Source of the DNA: Adiantum capillus-veneris
Lineage: Eukaryota; Streptophyta; Polypodiopsida; Polypodiales; Pteridaceae
Length of the DNA: 64,000 nt
Assembly: GCA_014529385.2 (NCBI GenBank)
Contig: CM043963.1
Coordinates: 80,799,412-80,863,411, forward strand
Direction: 5' to 3'
Position 1 is the first letter of the stretch; every line of letters begins with the position of its first letter. This document shows positions 1 through 10,471 of the stretch, in pieces. The translations under genes and the position numbers were made by a program. The notes beneath the pieces are model-generated. The model was not told the origin of the DNA, did not search any database, and worked only from the letters and a program-made list of their open reading frames with translations.

Positions 1-1163
1 CCCTTTACACAAAGGGAATACTGGACACATGTCAAGCTCCTAGGCCAGTTACCCCCAACCTCCTCTCAAATCCTATTGGATGGCCATAGAGGTGGACCAA
101 TGAGAATTGGGCTAAAGTAAACTTAGTCTAATCAATTAAAAAATGCTTGATAAAAGAACCAATAGAAATTAGGCTCCGTAGAAGAATATTGGACAATCTA
201 TCAAGGGGTCCAATGAGCATTCAACAGCCCAATGGCTTGCCTGATTCCTATTGGCCAGAAGACTAAGAGGTCTAATGAGAGTTTAATTGAATTGTTTAAA
301 TACCTAAAGCTCTCACAAAAGGGAAAAGCGGGACACATGTCACAAGGCTAGCAATTATGCTTCTAATTGTGATTTGCTAAGCTTTATAGGGGCCAATGGG
401 ATGCCAGCATGAGCAATTAGCAAGAGGGGTCGCCCAAGATGAGAGAGAAGGTTACATTTTACACTAACTCATTGCTACACACACACACACACACACACGC
501 ACATCTCATGTGTGCAAGAAGAAATCCATCTCCTTTTCCAAGCATTGAGAAGTAGAGGCCTACACCAACAACTCTTGGCTATGGAATGCAAATCCAACCA
601 AGAGCCAACATTCAATGGCATGCTGATGTCCTCTACCATGCTAATTACTAAGCTAAGCTATGCTATTAGAGTGACTATGTGAGGAGAATACTTCTTTCTC
701 ATAAGATACCTCTTCTTCCTCTCAATCTATCCTCATTCCCTGCTAGCTCTCACCATTTTTGAAGGTGTGTGAGGTATTGGGACTGAGGCTAGGGACACTA
801 GGTGTTTCTGTCAAGAATAATGTGGTGTATGAATCTTCCATCTTCATTACACTAACTAGTTTTATCAAGGAACGCAAAGATTGTATTGTACAAAAGTCTT
901 CTTTTGATATGAGAAGCTATAATACAAGGCCTTTATGGAGGGGGGACCGGATCCATGTAAATCCGGTCTTCAACTGTTCTCAATTGTTCTACATCTCTCT
1001 CTTTTCAAGTATTGTCAATGCCAAATTAGCTAGGTGTAAATTGCTATGTTGATTTCTCAATTAAGTACTCTCTCTATGCTCATTAGGAACTTGTTCTTAA
1101 TGAAATGCTCACTATGTTATTAATTTCCTCTACGCACAAGCTACTAGTGCATTAAATGTTACA
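1..1163 (+). repeat. Gypsy-1 5' LTR, left end missing
   Basis: The sequence matches 30801-32057 base for base over long stretches, starting with CCCTTTACACAAAGGGAATA, and ends in ACA just before the primer binding site. About 406 bases of the LTR lie upstream of the window, judging from the 3' copy. It contains an (AC)n run near 478-498. Compared with the 3' LTR it keeps a block of roughly 145 bp near 65-215 that the 3' copy lacks, and it lacks the 260 bp MITE of the 3' copy. The LTR is non-coding; short ORFs in it are conserved only because the LTRs are copies. Confidence 0.9.
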
Positions 1164-1164
1164 T

Positions 1165-1176
1165 TGGTATCAGAGC
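1165..1176 (+). promoter_or_regulatory. Primer binding site of Gypsy-1
   Basis: TGGTATCAGAGC lies two bases after the LTR end. This is the usual plant retrotransposon PBS complementary to the 3' end of initiator methionine tRNA, and it fixes the LTR boundary at 1163. Confidence 0.92.
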
Positions 1177-1575
1177 TATTGGTTTCTATTTTCTTGCTCA
1201 AGAAGAGAGGTCCTCAAGCTTGCTACAAATGGTTGGTGTTATTAATTGCAAAAGAGTAAGTAGAATAGGGATTTTTCATCCTTGAAGCACGTCTTCTTTA
1301 TGCAGTTAACGAGGACACCGTCGAGAGATATGGTCTTAATAATGAAGTCCAATGGGGCTTGCTTATGACTTAACCATTGTTGCGCTATTAGAAGCTTGAC
1401 AGGAATCGGTGCTCTCTTGGCTCTATTGAACCCTCTCTTCTATTCCTTGCAATTAATAATATTCAAGCCACGGGTATAGATGCTTGAGTGCTTATCTTTG
1501 AAGGTAAAGAGGAATCGCAACTAGCGCTTGAAGTGCCAAAGTAAAAGTAAAAGTTTACACCTAAAACTTTCTAGT
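1177..1575 (+). other. Gypsy-1 untranslated leader
   Basis: This non-coding stretch lies between the primer binding site and the first gag-like methionine. I see no other feature in it. Confidence 0.6.
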
Positions 1576-1706
1576 ATGGCTGACAAAGGAAAAAAGATTG
1601 AAATGAATGTTGATAGCTTTGATTTTGCTAATGAAAGAGCAACTAATGATTCCCCTATGCTTGTAAACTATCTTGTTTCTAGGCTTCAACAAGCCTTGGG
1701 CAACCC
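1576..1706 (+). pseudogene. Gypsy-1 gag, N-terminal piece (part 1)
   Basis: The frame opens at a methionine (MADKGKKIEMNVDS) and runs to the Copia insertion at 1707. Reading across the insertion, with the target duplication removed, the frame continues at 7221 without a break, so both pieces are one original ORF. No gag domain motif can be recognised in this short N-terminus; the assignment rests on position after the PBS. An upstream in-frame methionine at 1528 is also possible. Confidence 0.6.
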
Positions 1707-1898
1707 TGAAGGAGTACGAGCGGAAGTGCGACGCGAGAGAGAGTGCGAGAAGAAGAGCACGACGATATGGTGAACTCGCTCTACTATAATGTGTAGAGCA
1801 TAGTGAGTTCTTATTAGGTTTTTACAAAAGAATATGTGTACATACCTGGCAGCCCACCCGCTTACGTGGGCGACCACATTGGGCTTTATACCCCAAAA
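1707..1898 (-). repeat. Copia-1 3' LTR
   Basis: It matches 7028-7219 along its length. On - it begins TTTTTGGGGTATAAA where the 5' copy has TGTTGGGGTATAAA, so its TG terminus has mutated. The TATAAA shared by both copies is a candidate TATA box. The adjacent AAGTGGGAGG (reverse of about 1899-1908) is the polypurine tract. Confidence 0.88.
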
Positions 1899-1987
1899 AC
1901 CTCCCACTTAAAGTCCAATGTGGTACTTTAAGTGTGAGAGAAGCTACTATACAAGCTAATATACAAGAGATGTAGAGAAGTGATGTA

Positions 1988-2405
1988 CTACCCTACACCT
2001 AACTGCTTGCAAAAATGCGCAAAGCTCTCTGAGGGAAGTCCTTTTGTAAGTAGATCAGCAGGATTTTCTGTGGTGTGAACTTTGATAAGATGAAGTTGCT
2101 TATCCTCGAGCATTTCCCTGATGAAATGATACTTCACATCCACATGCTTTGTCTTTGAGTGATAAACTGGATTGCGAGACAATTGTATAGCACTTTGACT
2201 ATCACAATATAACACAGGCATCTCTTCTTTGATTCCCAATCTGTTACTAGTCGATTAAGACAAATTGATTCTTTGCATGCCTTTGATGCTGCAACATATT
2301 CAGCCTCTGTAGTAGATTGAGTAACACAATCTTATAATCTAGAACGCCATGATACTGCTCCACCAGCCAATGTAAATACATACCCTGACGTAGACCTTTG
2401 GTTGT
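1988..2405 (-). pseudogene. Copia-1 RNase H, out of frame with Pol
   Basis: The RNase H domain continues past the Pol stop in other frames. STSGYVFTLAGGAVSW and STTEAEYVA are recognisable near 2270-2400, though an in-frame stop lies between them, and 1988-2239 encodes LYCDSQSAIQLSRNP and KHVDVKYHFIRE, the end of a Copia RNase H, then a stop. At least one frameshift near 2410 and one near 2240 separate these from Pol. Confidence 0.85.
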
Positions 2406-4937
2406 CTAAGTTACCTGCATAATCTGAGTCTGTAAAACCCCATAGCATATACGCATACTCTTTGTAGCTTTCAGGTATCTCAATATTCCTTTCACTGCCT
2501 CCCAATGTTTCTTGCCTGGGTTTGACATGTATCGACTTACTACTCCCACTGCAAATGCAATGTCTGGGCGAGTAGCAATCATTGCATACATCAAACTACC
2601 CACTGCAGATGCATATGGAATCTTATCCATGTCAGCCTGTTCTTCCTTAGACACAGGACAATCTTGTTTGCTAAGTTTCACATATGGTGGCAATGGAACA
2701 CTCAGTGCCTTTCCCTTCTCCATATTGAAACGTTGCAAAACCTTGTCAATATACTCTGTTTGAGATAACCAAATCAACTTCTTTGATCTGTATCTCTCAA
2801 TGCGCATACCAAGTATATGACTTGCCTCACCCATGTCTTTCATGTCAAACGATTTTGCCATCTTTGACTTCAAAGCTGAAATTTCTTCCAAGTGCTTGCC
2901 AACAATCAACATGTCATCCACGTACAAAATAAGGATCAGCCAACTACCATCCTTAGCCTTCTTTGTATATAGACAGTGATCGAACTCACTACGTTTGTAG
3001 CCTTGAGAAAGCATAAAATTGTGGAATTTATGGTACCATGCCCTCGGTGATTGTTTTAAGCCATAAAGACTCTTTAACAACTGGCATACCCAATCTTCCT
3101 TGCCTTTCTCAACAAACCCTTCTGGCTGCTGCATGTAAATTTCCACATCTAAATCACCATGCAAGAACGCTGTCTTGGCATCCATTTGGTTCAACACCAA
3201 ATCTAATATGGCAACCAATGCAAGAAAGCATCTCAATGTAGTCATCTTGACCACCGGAGAGAAGACTTCATCAAAGTCAATGCCTTGTTCTTGCTTAAAT
3301 CCCTTGGCAACAACCCTTGCTTTGTACTTTGGCTGACTATCATGAGCGGTGATCTTATACCTGTAAACCCATTTACAAGGTAGAGCCTTTTTGCCCTGTG
3401 GTAATTTAACTAGCTTCCATGTCTTGTTTTTATGCAAAGCTGTCATCTCTGACTGCATGGCCAATTGCCAATTCTCGGAGTCCTTTATTTGCACTGTTTC
3501 CTTGTAACATGAAGGCTCATTGAAATCAGTCAACATGACATAGTTCATAGATGGAACAAACCTATCAGGAGGTCGCGTGACACGTCCAGATCTACGCACA
3601 ATAGGTGGCTCAGGCTCAGCCACAACCTGTGGTTCCACTCTATCCTGTCCTTGCTCCTCTTGAGCCCTGACATTTTGTCTTGCACGTGCAGGTCCATCTT
3701 CTTGGAAGACAACTCTTCTAATCTCCTCAACCCTCTGTGGTTTAGAATGATATTTGGATTCATTAAAGTGAACATCATTGCTGCGGACAACCTTTCTGGA
3801 TTCGGGATCCCAAAGTCTGTACCCCATCTCACGAGAATTACCATAGCCTAGAAAGATGCACTTTCTACTCTTTGGCTCAAGTTTGTTCCTAAATTCCTTT
3901 GGAACGTGAGTATATGCCTCACAGCCAAAGACTCTGAGATGCTTGTATGAAGGCATTTTGCCTGACCATACCATCTCTGGCACTGAATCCTTCTGCAAAA
4001 CCTTGCTAGGAGATCTATTTACAAGATGAACAACTGTTGATACAGCTTCAGCCCAAAACCCATTTGGCAGCTGTGCATTAGACAACATACTTCTGACCTT
4101 CTCTTGTATGGTCCTATTCATCCTCTCAGCAACACCATTTTGAGGAGGATTGTAAGGAGCAGTAAGTTCACGTTTTATACCTTTTGACTCACAAAAGTCC
4201 TGAAAGGCCTTTGAAACATACTCTCCACCATTGTCAGTGCATAAGCATTTAAGCTTCTTGCTACTCTGATTCTCCACAAGTGTCACAAACGTTTTGAAAA
4301 CACTAAACGCTTCATCCTTGTGCTTGAGAAAGTAAACCCATACTTTCCTCAAGTAATCATCTATAAATGTCATAAAGTAAGAAGCTCCCCCTAGAGATAG
4401 GTTAGGCATAGGTCCACACAAATCACTATGAACAAGTGCCAACTGTGTATCTCTTCTACTGCTTCTATGCTTATGTGGCTGCTGTGTTTGCTTACCATAC
4501 AGACAATGTTCACAGAATTCAAAATCATTAAATGAAAATCCAGGCAAATTACCAGAACGAGACAAGATTTCCATTCCATTCTTGGACATATGTCCTAACT
4601 GGCTATGCCACAAAGAAACGTTCGGCTGCTTGGTTACATTGATTACATTTTTAGAGACATTTGATACATAAATCATGTAAAGTCCTCCAAAATTTACTCC
4701 ATGTGCTACTGTCATAGAACCCTTGGATATCTTCCACATGTTCTCTCCAAAAGTGGTGACATGGCCAGCATCATCAAGTAAACCTGTGCTGATCAAGCTC
4801 TTTGTAATTGCGGGAACATGTCTCACATTCTTGAGCGTGAAAGAAGAGCCATTCTGAAACTTCAATTGAACATCTCCAACACCTAAGATCTCACATGTCT
4901 GCCCATTGCCTAGCCGAACATGATCTTTAGTGGTCAC
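2406..4937 (-). CDS. Copia-1 Pol: integrase and reverse transcriptase
   Basis: This 843-residue ORF holds the GAG-pre-integrase zinc domain (H-x-H ... C-x2-C, residues about 110-150, ending FCEHCLYGK), the integrase core (about 165-330: DLCGP, DNGGEY, NGVAERMNR supply D, D, E), a linker, and the Copia reverse transcriptase (about 500-745: CKWVYRYK, KTAFLHGDL, SLYGLKQSPRAW and the YVDD box in LILYVDDMLIVG). It ends in the connection to RNase H at RYLKATKS and then leaves frame. The catalytic residues seen are intact, so the core enzyme could have been functional apart from the frameshifts at both ends. Confidence 0.95.
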   Translation of the reverse strand: MTTKDHVRLGNGQTCEILGVGDVQLKFQNGSSFTLKNVRHVPAITKSLISTGLLDDAGHVTTFGENMWKISKGSMTVAHGVNFGGLYMIYVSNVSKNVINVTKQPNVSLWHSQLGHMSKNGMEILSRSGNLPGFSFNDFEFCEHCLYGKQTQQPHKHRSSRRDTQLALVHSDLCGPMPNLSLGGASYFMTFIDDYLRKVWVYFLKHKDEAFSVFKTFVTLVENQSSKKLKCLCTDNGGEYVSKAFQDFCESKGIKRELTAPYNPPQNGVAERMNRTIQEKVRSMLSNAQLPNGFWAEAVSTVVHLVNRSPSKVLQKDSVPEMVWSGKMPSYKHLRVFGCEAYTHVPKEFRNKLEPKSRKCIFLGYGNSREMGYRLWDPESRKVVRSNDVHFNESKYHSKPQRVEEIRRVVFQEDGPARARQNVRAQEEQGQDRVEPQVVAEPEPPIVRRSGRVTRPPDRFVPSMNYVMLTDFNEPSCYKETVQIKDSENWQLAMQSEMTALHKNKTWKLVKLPQGKKALPCKWVYRYKITAHDSQPKYKARVVAKGFKQEQGIDFDEVFSPVVKMTTLRCFLALVAILDLVLNQMDAKTAFLHGDLDVEIYMQQPEGFVEKGKEDWVCQLLKSLYGLKQSPRAWYHKFHNFMLSQGYKRSEFDHCLYTKKAKDGSWLILILYVDDMLIVGKHLEEISALKSKMAKSFDMKDMGEASHILGMRIERYRSKKLIWLSQTEYIDKVLQRFNMEKGKALSVPLPPYVKLSKQDCPVSKEEQADMDKIPYASAVGSLMYAMIATRPDIAFAVGVVSRYMSNPGKKHWEAVKGILRYLKATKSMRICYGVLQTQIMQVT

Positions 4938-5929
4938 ATAAGAGGTAAACCACTCCTTGTTTGGAGACCTGAGTCTATAATCCAGTCACTCAGTGCATTT
5001 CCATCAGATGCTGTAAGAAGAGCGGAGTCCATTGTATTCTTCAAGAAGTAGATGTCTCTTGACACTAGACTGTCATCCTCTGCAACAGTGTTTGTCACAT
5101 TTATTTCTTGAATCTTCACTGAGGACTTGTTCTTCTCACCATGGTCTTCAACTTTCTCTTTGCCTTTTTCTGCTTTCCATTCTCTGCAGTCTCTTTTCAT
5201 GTGACCCTTCTTGCCAGAATGGTAGCATTCTATGTCACTCTTGCCTTTAGCACTGCGGGACTTGCTACGAGACTGATTCCTCTTTCCACCTTTGTACTTT
5301 TCTTTGGTCCTTCCCCTGACAACTAAGGCTGTTCCTTTGCCTTTGTCCATTGTCTTTCTATTGGTTTCTTCAGTAAGCAAACTTCCTTCTACACCTGCTA
5401 TGTTCAAACCATCTGGAGGTGCAGAATTACTCAAAGCTGTGAGAAAAGTGTCCCAACTTTCCGGCAATGTGATCAACAGGAACATAGCTCTAACAGGTTC
5501 ATCAAACTTGACACCTTGAGCTGATAGCTGACTATAGATTGTGTTGAATTCATTCAGATGATTGGACATAGGTGTCCCTTCTTTCATCTTCAAGTCAACA
5601 AGCTTCTTAAGCCAGTATACCTGTGAAGCTGCACTCTGCTTCTCATAAAGATCACTTAGTTTTAACCATGCTTGATAAGCCGACATCTCGTCTGCTACAT
5701 TGAAGTAAACGCTTTCTACCAAAGTCAGCATAATGGTAGAAAGTGCCAATTCATCCATTTCGTTCCATTCATCTTCGTCCATATCTTTTGGTTTTATCCC
5801 CTTGAGCTTTATAGGTTTTATCTGCTTCTTTTGTACCAACACGTGCCAAATCTGCTTCTTCCACAATGGGAAATTGGTTCCATCCAGCTTCTTGATATTG
5901 TAAAGAGCAGTGTCTTGTGATCCAGCCAT
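4934..5929 (-). CDS. Copia-1 Gag polyprotein part with broken protease
   Basis: This 331-residue ORF forms the capsid/nucleocapsid part of the Copia polyprotein. Residues about 1-170 have the Copia Gag fold signature (LDGTNFPLWKKQI near 15, then a leucine-rich helical region). A basic linker precedes the zinc knuckle at about 234-247, CYHSGKKGHMKRDC, where the second cysteine of the CCHC pattern is serine. The ORF ends just after the protease signature DWIIDSG. The expected cysteine/histidine segment after DSG is missing and the frame closes, so about 15 bases are probably deleted between protease and the downstream pol ORF. Pol starts four bases upstream of this stop in another frame. Confidence 0.9.
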   Translation of the reverse strand: MAGSQDTALYNIKKLDGTNFPLWKKQIWHVLVQKKQIKPIKLKGIKPKDMDEDEWNEMDELALSTIMLTLVESVYFNVADEMSAYQAWLKLSDLYEKQSAASQVYWLKKLVDLKMKEGTPMSNHLNEFNTIYSQLSAQGVKFDEPVRAMFLLITLPESWDTFLTALSNSAPPDGLNIAGVEGSLLTEETNRKTMDKGKGTALVVRGRTKEKYKGGKRNQSRSKSRSAKGKSDIECYHSGKKGHMKRDCREWKAEKGKEKVEDHGEKNKSSVKIQEINVTNTVAEDDSLVSRDIYFLKNTMDSALLTASDGNALSDWIIDSGLQTRSGLPLM

Positions 5930-7013
5930 AGCTACGCTTCACAGTAGTTTACTTTCCTGGGAAAAATTCAGCAGAGTTTCCCCTGTAAACTGACCTCTGA
6001 ACCAATATCAACCTGTCAAATGAACCAAGAAAGCTTCAGATTCTGCAGAAATTTTGGCAGAGTCTCCTTTGTAAAATGGCTCTGGTGTACTAAAAACAGA
6101 CCAAAAAACAGCTCAAAAAACCACTGTCTCTCTAACACTGTAAGCTGTGGGTAAACCTGTCCTGCACCTGTACTGTCTCTAACTGTCTTGTCACTGTCCT
6201 GTAAGCATAGACTGCGACAATGCCTCAACGGCAGTAAAGCAAAGATGCAATCCCAACTGTCTAACTCACAGTCAATACATCCTAGCTGCCTATCTAAGGG
6301 TTCTCGAGGGATCGCTCCAAGACTTGTATCACCGAAAGGATCTCAACATTCGAGAATCCCCCAGCTCAATAAAACCTCACTCGACCCTCAACAAAGGCTG
6401 CAGTAAATCTGACAGTACATAGACTTCCCACAAAGTCATACATCCACAAATTTCCCACTGTATGCTGTAACCGCTACGGCGGTTTTTTGCTGCGTGACTC
6501 ACAGCCAGCAAACCCTCAACAGACATACATCATCTCTGACAATACATCCCATGTGGAAGTACATGCAATGTCAGGATGAAATCTGGAATATCAAGCAGCA
6601 AACACAAGCTACCTGATGAACTAGTGGATGTCGCCTACAGTCTGTGTGTAGATGCGCCCGTGTCGTATGTGACACGCCTCCAAGAACTGTGAGCCGTCCT
6701 TCGATGTGTAGACAGCCACAAATCAACACTCTGGGAGTGTCGATATCCTGAGAACCTGCAGTCGTAGGCCAAAAACCCCAAATTTGCAGAGTCGGATCTG
6801 CACCCGCTGAGACCACGTAGTCGAAAATGACCTACGCAGAACTTTTTCGAAGCCGAACGATGACCGAGATGACCTCAGAATGAAATTCGGAGCACACCAA
6901 GTCCTTCGGTCTCTCCCACAAGATTTGGGGCCGTGTCTTTGCCTGTCGAATTTCACTCCAATCTGAGCTGGTGACTCTAGCCTCCTGCAGTGCTGCCCCG
7001 AGCCTCGATATGA
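5930..7013 (-). other. Copia-1 5' leader
   Basis: This 1.1 kb stretch lies between PBS and Gag start. It has only short scattered ORFs and no other signal that I can support. Confidence 0.6.
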
Positions 7014-7025
7014 GCTCTGATACCA
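7014..7025 (-). promoter_or_regulatory. Copia-1 primer binding site
   Basis: The reverse complement reads TGGTATCAGAGC, the initiator-methionine tRNA PBS, two bases after the 5' LTR. Confidence 0.9.
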
Positions 7026-7027
7026 GT

Positions 7028-7219
7028 TGAAGGAGTACGAGCAGAAGTGCGATGCGAGAGAGAGTGCGAGAAGAAGAGCACGACGATATGGTGAACTCGC
7101 TCTACTGTAATGTGTAGAGCATAGTGAGTTCTTATTAGGTTTTTACAAAAGAATATGTGTACATACGTGGCGGCCCGCCCACTTACCTGGGCGACCACAT
7201 TGGGATTTATACCCCAACA
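7028..7219 (-). repeat. Copia-1 5' LTR
   Basis: This is the partner of 1707-1898. On - it starts TGTTGGGG and ends CTCCTTCA immediately before the primer binding site. Confidence 0.9.
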
Positions 7220-7220
7220 A

Positions 7221-7417
7221 AACCATCCCTTCAAGGTGAAGTGCTACAGCAATTGCGCACCCACAGTATTCTCCAAAATCCCCACCAAGTCTACTTTAGG
7301 TTCAAGGAAAAAGATATGTACATAGATGCTAAGGAGTTGGGTAGTACCATACCTCTTGTACATAAGCAAGCTTTCAATAAGTCAATAAAGAGCCCTATCC
7401 ATGTACATGAACTTTGT
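7221..7417 (+). pseudogene. Gypsy-1 gag, N-terminal piece (part 2)
   Basis: This continues the frame broken at 1706 and ends at a stop at 7418. It contains a hydrophilic segment (FRFKEKDMYIDAKELG) with no motif I can name. The rest of gag and protease is absent: only 7418-7542 and about 100 bases after 27269 separate it from reverse transcriptase. A large internal deletion preceded or accompanied decay. Confidence 0.55.
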
Positions 7418-7542
7418 TAAAGATTCTCAAAACAAACCTAATGCTTTAGCACAATAAAATATAAACAATAAAAAAAAATTAGAGTTATCCAATTTTCTCA
7501 AGGGGTTCCAATATGTTTTTTTTGACAATATCCCTTGTGAAT

Positions 7543-7811
7543 TGTTTAAGGCATAAACATTCAGAATAGAAAAAGCACAAAAATCAGAATGGAACTGCAA
7601 CCGGAACAAAATACAGAAATTGACAACAGACTAAATCCGCCATAACTTCCACCTTCACATTCCCAAGAAGATACTGAACTTCAGCTACATAGTTTGATAA
7701 GACTAAATGGGCAACGCCATTTCCCAAGACACCTCTTGAAATCCCAAAAGTACAAAGGTTAACATTCCAACTTCCATTAAGTAAAACATCCCAAAATTCC
7801 TAGGCTTAACA
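7543..7811 (-). repeat. Gypsy-2 3' LTR
   Basis: This 269 bp copy is intact. It matches 17334-17400 and 27087-27264, and about 24 bp of it (near 7612-7635) has no counterpart, marking the Element-1 insertion point. Confidence 0.88.
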
Positions 7812-7867
7812 CCTGGCATAGCTCGATGGCTAGAGCCATAGGCTGACCTGGACCCACAATCCCTTGA

Positions 7868-10442
7868 TCAAACAACCTTCTTCCCACCATCTCCTTCTGT
7901 ATCTGCCTTTTCTGCTACAACATCTGAATCCGCTTCCTTTTCCAATTCTGAATCCGCTCCTCCTGCTACAATCCGATCTGGTCCCATAACATCACTGCTC
8001 TGCTCTGATGTCCACTTACTCACTACCCCTACATTCACTTCAATCTCTTTACCCTTTTGCTTCAACTCCTGAATCTCTACCATTAATTTCTCATTTTCCA
8101 CTTTCAATTCCTCATTCTCCCTCCTTACACTTTCTTTTCCTGCCAGCTGAAACCAATTTTTGAATCTCTCCGTCAACACCTCCATGTGTTCCCTCCAAAG
8201 CCTTGTAGCTTTATTCCACATCTCTTGTGTATACTCCAGCACTTCCTGCTTCAGAATATCCGCATCCGAATCTACAACCAGAATACCTGTCATTTCCCGG
8301 TTCTGCAAAGAGGCTTTCTCCATATCTATCAACGGAGTCAATCTATTAATCAGGAAAATATTCTCAGTGGTCATCTCCACCACTTTATCTCCCAATTCTT
8401 TGAATTGGTCATCCACTGCAGCTTTTAGTCCATCCATCCACTTAGTAAAATCCTCTGCTACACTTAGGACTTCTGCATTTCTCGCCATAGCTTCTGCTAT
8501 AATCCATCTCACTTCCTCCTTCAATCTTTCTTTGTCTGATCTCTCCTAAAACAACTGCATCCAAACCTTCAGCATTTCCCACTCCGGGATAGCACTGCAT
8601 TTATGCTCCATTTTCTCAGCTTCCATCACCCTTAGAGCTACATCTTGATTCTGCATGAAGTCATTTAGTTGAGTCAAACTCATAGTAGCTGCCTCTTCCA
8701 TAGAAAAAATTCTCTTAAGCTCATAACTGTCAGTGCTCCCTGCTTTTACTTTGAAACTGTCCAAAGCAGTCTTCTCAACTCCTCCACCCATTCCTTTCAT
8801 GAACAACGTTACCTTCTTGCCCTTGGACTCTGATTTCTTCGATTTTGACTCCATTGTAAAACTGTTCGGCTTTGAATCTGATTTTTCCAAACCCTTCCAA
8901 GACACTTTGAAAGGTGATTTACCTTTTCCAACTATTGGAGAGCCCAATAACAATTTCCTTCTCTTGCTTCCATATGCTATGCCCTCTTCTCTAGCCACAT
9001 CTACCACTGGTGTCTTCAAACCTGTTTGCTACTATTGAAACCTTCAGAACATACTCGAAAATTGCAGCCAAATAAGGTTCTACTCTGCCCACTACAGGTG
9101 TCTGACGTCGGTCTCTTTTTCCGGTTAACTGCATACGATCATAAAGAACTGACGCCCAATCCACTTTAATGCCTCTTTTTTCCTGAAACAAAGGAGCAAA
9201 AACCTCCTTGGACATGTAGGCAGTCTTCTGGAGGATACATACTTTTTCCAAATACCAAAACAAATTCGAAGCTCTGTTTCCACCCGCATTCTTCACCATG
9301 TAGTATGCCTTCGTGCCTACATGATTTCCGAATTTCCCTTTCATCTGGGAATCGGTCAGCTTCCTCGCCTTGGCCGGCACAGCTAGACAGGGAACATTGG
9401 AAACTTTGGACAGCAGCTTTGGTGTTAAATGCACATCCGCAGTAATCATTCCATCACTTTCCTTTATCATACCCCACTGCTTCTCGGCAAATTCATTTTC
9501 TTCCCATGTATGCCATGGTAGACATGAAAATTCGTACAGAACAATACGCTTTAACCATACCTGGGTTTCCGCTTCATCAGGGTCGAAAGCTGCCACCGCC
9601 ATCTCCACGCTGCCCTGATCACTCAGAGATTCGGCCTCATCGCTTTCCACCTCTATTGGCTCTTCTTGTTGACGCTCTTTAAACAACTCCTCCATCACCG
9701 TCTTCATGGACCATGTATTCGGCATCGCTTCTGTTGCATCCTCTTGCGTACCCGCCATGAGTTTTCCCTTAATATTCTCTAAAAACATGTCTCTCTTCTC
9801 ACCCGACTTAACACTCACTAAACTGCCAGACTCACACACTTGGATGTGATCCTCACCTCCTCTTACCACCTTACTCTTATGATGATGAAAATTCTCCTCG
9901 ATTTGAGCACGCCATGCAGGATTCCCCAAAAAATTATGTTTCCTTAAGTGAGTCACATCAGCACTAAACGAATTTTCTGCCTTAAAATGAGAGCCCCCAC
10001 TTATTAGTACCTCTGTACCCTTTTTTTCAATTCCACTCCTCCAAATTTCCACTTTCAAGACTTCAAATCTCACAGTCCGATTCCCGATTTCCATTCCGCA
10101 ATCCGAATTCCAAATCCCAAAACCCTTGACAAATTTTGAAGTGCGAGAACAAATTGGAAATTCTGCCACTGAACATTCCACTGCAACTCCCAGAACACCA
10201 ACTGTCAACAGTTTACTGCCAATATCCTCAGCCCTATTGACCATCCACTTGGGAACCTCAGGCACTTTTCCAAAAAAAATATTTAATCTGAATCCATTCA
10301 CTGGTTTCACAATCTCTGTTCCAAAGACATCTTTCAGCAAAAATGTTCCTTGACCCTGTTCTGATTCAATCTGATAAGGTCCTAAATATCTCAGCTTCAA
10401 CTTTCTTGGATGTGGTCCCAATTTAGAATTGTATAACATCAC
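7868..10442 (-). pseudogene. Gypsy-2 integrase tail and extra 3' ORF region
   Basis: Three adjoining frames (10442-8991, 9019-8546, 8524-7868) follow the integrase. The first begins with an integrase C-terminal segment (LKLRYLGPYQIESEQGQGTF) and then holds about 400 residues unlike any pol domain, including an acidic stretch and a conserved-looking block near residues 290-470 (LYEFSCLPWHTWEENEF ... VVGRVEPYLAAIF). The second is basic. The third is a coiled-coil-like acidic ORF with heptad-rich EELKVENEKLMVEIQELKQK. Plant Gypsy elements sometimes carry an additional 3' ORF of this kind; its function is unknown and I do not assign one. Frame changes at 9019/8991 and 8546/8524 may be decay. A similar acidic coiled-coil 3' ORF is seen at 62543-63860. 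Confidence 0.7.
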
Positions 10443-10471
10443 CCAATCCCCTTTCTAAAAATTTTTCAATT

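Larger units (their letters stand above)
1707..7219 (-). mobile_element. Copia-1 retrotransposon inside Gypsy-1 gag
   Basis: Two 192 bp LTRs (1707-1898 and 7028-7219) bound the element. It reads on -: 5' LTR at right, PBS 7014-7025, gag, pol, purine-rich tract, 3' LTR at left. The flanks are AACCC at 1702-1706 and AACCA at 7221-7225, a 5 bp target duplication with one change. The LTRs differ at roughly nine of 192 positions by eye, so the insertion is not recent. Gag and pol are nearly full length but carry lesions in protease and at the RNase H junction, so this copy is probably dead. Confidence 0.93.

Noticed and set aside
759-1052. 97-residue ORF in the left LTR with a counterpart at 31655-31933
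   Set aside because: It lies within the LTRs, is shared because the LTRs are copies, and differs by frame-breaking changes. No domain.
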